Source: Reyranella sp. (lineage in GTDB: Bacteria; Pseudomonadota; Alphaproteobacteria; Reyranellales; Reyranellaceae). From it: DNA of 64,000 bases. Of this stretch, positions 60,643-64,000 are shown piece by piece; position 1 is the stretch's first letter; each line of letters begins with the position of its first letter. A program made the translations under genes and the position numbers. The notes below the pieces were generated by a model, which saw only the letters and a program-made list of their open reading frames with translations, was not told where the DNA came from and did no database searches. The DNA is taken from assembly GCF_004297265.1 (NCBI RefSeq), contig NZ_SCUT01000056.1, positions 62,001-126,000 on the forward strand, written 5' to 3'.

Positions 60643-62060
60643 TGGAATCGACCGCCCATGCCTTCAAGGAGAATGTCGGTCACGCGCTGGCGGATCCCAA
60701 CCTCCAGGATTCGCTGGCCAAGCTGAAGGTCGGCTTCTCCGAGCGGCGACGCCAGGCCGCCGAGCGGCTGCCCGAGTTCGAGGCGCTGCGCGACCGCGCG
60801 CGCGACATCAAGAACCACACGCTGGCCCATCTCGACTTCTACCTGGAGGAGTTCGAGCGCAAGGTCATCGGGCTCGGGGGCCATGTCCACTGGGCGCCGA
60901 CGGCCGCAGATGCGCGGCGCATCATTGCCGAACTCTGCCAGAGCGTGAACGCCCGCACCGTCGCCAAGTCCAAGTCGATGGTGGCCGAGGAGATCGCCCT
61001 CAACGAGCATCTCGAGGCGCTGGGCATCGCGCCGATCGAGACCGATCTCGGCGAGTACATCATCCAGCTGCGCAACGAGCCGCCCAGCCACATCATCGCG
61101 CCGGCCGTCCATCTCACCAAGGACCAGGTCGCCGACACGTTCCTCGAACACCACGCCAAGCTGGGCTTCGACAAGCGCCTGACCGAACGCAACGATCTCG
61201 TCGCCGAAGCGCGCTACGTCCTGCGCCAGAAGTTCCTCGACGCCGATGTCGGGCTGACCGGCGCCAACTTCCTGGTGGCCGAGACCGGCTCGTCGATGCT
61301 GGTGACCAACGAAGGCAATGCCGACCTCTCGAACACGCTGCCCCGGATGCACATCGTGCTGGCCAGCATCGAGAAGGTGATCCCGACGCTCGAGGACGCG
61401 GCAGTGCTGCTGCGCGTGCTGGCGCGGTCGGCGACAGGCCAGGAATCCTCGGCCTACACGACGCTGAACACCGGCCCGAAGCGGCCGGGAGACCTCGACG
61501 GGCCGGACCAGTATCACGTCGTTCTGCTCGACAATGGCCGGTCGAGCGTCCTCGGCACCGAGATGCAGGAGATCCTGCGTTGCATCCGGTGCGGCGCCTG
61601 CATGAACCATTGCCCGGTCTACGGCGCCGTCGGCGGCCATGCCTATGGCTGGGTCTATCCCGGCCCGATGGGCGCGGTGCTGACGCCGCAGCTCGTGGGC
61701 GTCGAGGAAGCCAGCAACCTGCCCAACGCCTCGACCTTCTGCGGCCGCTGCGAGAGCGTCTGCCCGGTGCGCATTCCGCTGCCGAAACTGATGCGCCACT
61801 GGCGCGAGCGCGAGTTCGAGAAGCACCTGACGCCCAAGGCGGTGCGGCAGGGGCTGGCCTTGTGGAGCTTCGCCGCCCGCCGGCCTGCGCTCTATCGCCG
61901 TCTCACGGGAATTGCGAACCGCGTGCTGGCCCTGTTCGGCCGCGCCGACGGTCGCTATCGGGCGCTGCCGCTCGCCGGCGGCTGGACGCGCTTCCGCGAC
62001 TTCCCTGCGCCGCAGCCTGGCGGCACGTTCCACGCGCGCTGGGCGAAGAGGAAGGCATGA
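60642..62060 (+). CDS. lutB: lactate utilization protein LutB/LldF (Fe-S)
   Basis: Product of 472 residues. Central LUD-type domain (ETGSSMLVTNEGNADLSN) and two 4Fe-4S motifs, CIRCGACMNHCPVYG and CGRCESVCPVRIP. Electron-transfer subunit of the lactate-oxidising complex. Overlaps lutC by 4 bases. Confidence 0.95.
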   Translation: MESTAHAFKENVGHALADPNLQDSLAKLKVGFSERRRQAAERLPEFEALRDRARDIKNHTLAHLDFYLEEFERKVIGLGGHVHWAPTAADARRIIAELCQSVNARTVAKSKSMVAEEIALNEHLEALGIAPIETDLGEYIIQLRNEPPSHIIAPAVHLTKDQVADTFLEHHAKLGFDKRLTERNDLVAEARYVLRQKFLDADVGLTGANFLVAETGSSMLVTNEGNADLSNTLPRMHIVLASIEKVIPTLEDAAVLLRVLARSATGQESSAYTTLNTGPKRPGDLDGPDQYHVVLLDNGRSSVLGTEMQEILRCIRCGACMNHCPVYGAVGGHAYGWVYPGPMGAVLTPQLVGVEEASNLPNASTFCGRCESVCPVRIPLPKLMRHWREREFEKHLTPKAVRQGLALWSFAARRPALYRRLTGIANRVLALFGRADGRYRALPLAGGWTRFRDFPAPQPGGTFHARWAKRKA

Positions 62061-62743
62061 GCGACGCGACGCACGACGCCCGGACCCAGATCCTGGACGG
62101 CATTCGCCGCTCGCTGCGTCGCGGCGAGCTTGCCGGCGAGGCCCGCAATGCCGTCGATGCACGCCTCGCCGAGCCGCCGCGCGGCCCGTCGGTGGCGCGC
62201 GCGCGCCTGCCGCAAGCTGAGAAGGTCGCGCTGTTCTGCCAATGGGCCGAAGCCCTCAACGCCACCGTGGCGAGGGTCGGCGCGGCCGACGTGCCGGGTG
62301 AAGTGACGGCCTATCTCGCGCGCAACAATCTGCCGGCGACCGTCGCGATGGCGCCCTCGCCTCTCCTCGAAGGCTACGACTGGTCGAGCCAGAAGATGCT
62401 CTCGATCCGACGGGGTCGCGGCGAAGGCAGCGACCAGGTTTCGGTCACCGGCGCCTTTGCCGGCATTGCCGAGACCGGCACCGTCGTGATGGCCTCGGGG
62501 CCCGACCATCCGGTCTCGCTCAACCTGCTGCCCGACACGCATGTCGTGGTGCTGCGCGAGGCCGACATCGTCGGGGGCTATGAGGATGTCTGGGAGCGGC
62601 TGCGCGCCCGTTACGGCAAGAGCCGGATGCCGCGCACCGTCAACACCATCACCGGGCCGTCGCGTACCGGCGATATCGAGCAGGCGATGGAGCTGGGCGC
62701 CCACGGCCCGCGCCGCATGCACATCCTGGTCGTGCGCGACTGA
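62057..62743 (+). CDS. lutC: lactate utilization protein LutC/LldG
   Basis: Product of 228 residues of the LUD fold: GAFAGIAETGTVVMASG, LPDTHVVVLREADIVGG and TGPSRTGDIEQAMELGAHGPRR (split here as the family's closing motif). Third subunit of the LutABC complex. Overlaps the following methyltransferase gene by one base. Confidence 0.94.
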   Translation: MSDATHDARTQILDGIRRSLRRGELAGEARNAVDARLAEPPRGPSVARARLPQAEKVALFCQWAEALNATVARVGAADVPGEVTAYLARNNLPATVAMAPSPLLEGYDWSSQKMLSIRRGRGEGSDQVSVTGAFAGIAETGTVVMASGPDHPVSLNLLPDTHVVVLREADIVGGYEDVWERLRARYGKSRMPRTVNTITGPSRTGDIEQAMELGAHGPRRMHILVVRD

Positions 62744-63555
62744 TGGCCGCCGGGGGCGCCACTCCTGGTGAGCCGCGCCCTGGTGAGCTACGCCCGGATG
62801 AGCTGCGCCCCGGGGAGCTGCGCCCCGGTGAGCTGCGCATCGTCGGCACGAGCGTTGCCCGCGAGATCGACCTGTTGCTGGACCGCGTGGCCCAGTCAAT
62901 CGGCAAGCGGACGCCCCGGGTCCTGCAGGTGGGATCGCGCACCCTCGTCGCCGATCGCAACGTACGCAACTGGCGCAAGCTCGTCGCCAAGCGCTTCGGT
63001 CCCAAGGCCCGCTTCATCGGTCTCGACCTCATCGAGGGCGCCAACGTGGATTGCGTCGCCGACATCTGCAGCGATCCGCGGACCCTGAAGGGGAAGCTGG
63101 GCGAGGAGCCGTTCGACCTCGCGATCTGCTGCCACGTTCTCGAACACACGCGCCATCCCGCGCGCGCGGCGCGCAATATCGAGCAGGCGCTGCGGCCCGG
63201 TGGGCTTGCCTATGTGACGGCGGCCTGGTCGCAGGCCTTCCATGCCGCGCCCGACGACTATTGGCGCTTCTCGGTGCGTGGCCTGATGCTGCTGTTCGGG
63301 CGGCTCGAAGTTGCTTCATCCTTCTACAGCGGCGGCGACGTGGGCCTCGACGTCGCCTATCGGATCGAGCGGGACGGCAGGCCGGAGCTCGACCCGCGCG
63401 CGGGCGCGGTGGAGCAGGGCCTCTTCCAGCTCGTCCTCGACCATGAGGACAATCGTGCCGTGCTGGCGCGTCAGGCGACCGAGCGCCTGCCAGTGTCGCG
63501 GACCTACCTGCCCAGCCTGTTCGTCAACCTGGTCGGCCGTCGCGTCTCGCGATAG
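62743..63555 (+). CDS. methyltransferase-domain protein with a pentapeptide repeat N-terminus
   Basis: Product of 270 residues. An N-terminal tail of five PGELR-type units (residues ~9-33) precedes a SAM-dependent methyltransferase-like domain (VLQVGSRTLVADRNVRNW, FIGLDLIEGANVDCVAD, FDLAICCHVLEHTRHPARAA, LRPGGLAYV). No link to lactate use is evident although it is translationally coupled to lutC. A terminator follows. Confidence 0.82.
   Translation: MAAGGATPGEPRPGELRPDELRPGELRPGELRIVGTSVAREIDLLLDRVAQSIGKRTPRVLQVGSRTLVADRNVRNWRKLVAKRFGPKARFIGLDLIEGANVDCVADICSDPRTLKGKLGEEPFDLAICCHVLEHTRHPARAARNIEQALRPGGLAYVTAAWSQAFHAAPDDYWRFSVRGLMLLFGRLEVASSFYSGGDVGLDVAYRIERDGRPELDPRAGAVEQGLFQLVLDHEDNRAVLARQATERLPVSRTYLPSLFVNLVGRRVSR
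62766..62840 (+). repeat. 15-bp tandem repeat, five units, in coding sequence
   Basis: Five consecutive 15-base units of the form CGGTGAGCTGCGCCC, each coding Pro-(Gly/Asp)-Glu-(Leu/Pro)-Arg at the N-terminus of the methyltransferase-like protein. Unit number could vary between strains by slippage without shifting the frame. Confidence 0.85.
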
Positions 63556-63596
63556 GAAGCCGCCGTCGCGGCTCGCGACAGGAATCCAAAGTCCGC

Positions 63597-63640
63597 ACAA
63601 AAGAAAAGAGCGGGCTTTCGCCCGCTCTCTCCAATTTTCG
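63597..63640. terminator. bidirectional Rho-independent terminator
   Basis: Perfect 8-bp stem GAGCGGGC (63608-63615) / GCCCGCTC (63620-63627) with loop TTTC. The minus strand continues with a T-rich run (TCTTTTCTTTTG), ending the porin gene; the plus side continues TCTCCAATTTT, ending the lut-methyltransferase unit. Confidence 0.88.
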
Positions 63641-63653
63641 GATCGCCCTGCGA

Positions 63654-64000
63654 CTAGAAGCGCAGGTCCATACCCAGCAGCAGACCCCAGCTGTTGCCCG
63701 AGACGGCAGCAGACGGACCCGAAGCCGTGTACAGCAGACCACCGCCGGTGAGCTTCACGCCCGGCCCGAGCGCGTAGTTCACGCCGATTTCCCACTTGTT
63801 GACCGACTCCTGGCCAAACGCGAGAGACGCCGGGTTGTTGCCGGGGCTGAACGCCGTGGAGTTCACGCCCGGAACGCCGGTGGCGGCCGGTGTGGTGCAA
63901 GTAGCGCTGTTGACCGCGATCGTGTTGCAGCCAATGGAGCCGTTGCCGTTGTTGTTATACGAACCGACCCAGTTGAACGACATCTGCCACGGACCGGTCT
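63654..64000 (-). CDS. outer-membrane porin, C-terminal part only
   Basis: The frame is open to the window edge, so the N-terminal majority is missing. Visible are alternating beta-strand patterns (KWEIGVNYALG, VKLTGGGLLYTASG) and a closing strand GLLLGMDLRF ending in Phe, the assembly signal of outer-membrane barrels. Asn/Gly-rich loops fit general porins of alphaproteobacteria. The terminator at 63597-63640 follows. Confidence 0.85.
   Translation of the reverse strand, partial: TGPWQMSFNWVGSYNNNGNGSIGCNTIAVNSATCTTPAATGVPGVNSTAFSPGNNPASLAFGQESVNKWEIGVNYALGPGVKLTGGGLLYTASGPSAAVSGNSWGLLLGMDLRF

Overview
The window is high-GC, densely packed DNA from an alphaproteobacterium. Supporting signs are a complete System I cytochrome c maturation locus (ccmABCDEFGHI), a divergent hrcA / rph-rdgB-hemW block, an OxyR-AhpC-AhpF peroxide module, lutABC, and many GTG/TTG starts and ATGA overlaps. 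A Rhodospirillales or Reyranella-like source is possible, but that is only a guess from gene content and style.

Layout. 1-2170: the end of an MscS-type channel gene and an alpha/beta hydrolase. 2318-6851 (minus): a redox locus holding a selenoprotein whose UGA codon lies in a U-G-S-C motif, a conserved partner protein, a thioredoxin-like protein, a MetX-like hydrolase, a fatty acid desaturase and a flavin-type oxidoreductase. 6961-7593: two related small membrane proteins. 7740-10967: divergent oxyR and ahpC-ahpF. 11118-16323: an accessory stretch with DUF2442 and NTF2-like genes, an orphan gene, a broken ahpF 3' fragment and a GC-poor one-protein restriction-modification enzyme. 16496-23611 (minus): the ccm operon, carrying two long palindromic repeats. 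23661-23780 (minus): a likely small RNA with C-rich loops and a strong terminator.

23949-35068 (minus): a long, mostly overlapping gene string of glycosyltransferases, a phosphatase, a polysaccharide deacetylase, a small membrane protein and an Opp/Dpp-type ABC importer without its binding protein. Diverging from it, 35236-38921 (plus) encodes an ABC-exporter-like protein with a degenerate and expanded nucleotide-binding domain, a cyclic-nucleotide-binding protein and a methyltransferase. 39003-47067 is mostly housekeeping: GlsB-like protein, exonuclease III, zinc peptidase, FAH hydrolase, L,D-transpeptidase, hrcA, rph, rdgB, hemW and a solute-binding protein. 47177-54045 is a catabolic uptake unit: a GntR/FCD regulator, a BMP/nucleoside-type ABC importer and two isochorismatase-like cysteine hydrolases. 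54180-64000 holds hspQ, an MBL-fold hydrolase, two methyltransferases, a class III cyclase, a Tim44-like protein, mltA, lutABC and the end of a porin gene.

The best candidates for little-described biology are the UGSC selenoprotein locus, with a visible SECIS-like hairpin and an in-frame amber between a thioredoxin domain and its partner; the pseudo-ABC exporter with a repeated helical segment beside a glycan operon; and the C-rich-loop small RNA upstream of ccmA. Several families of long palindromic repeats lie at gene ends and, in the ccm operon, directly against ribosome binding sites.
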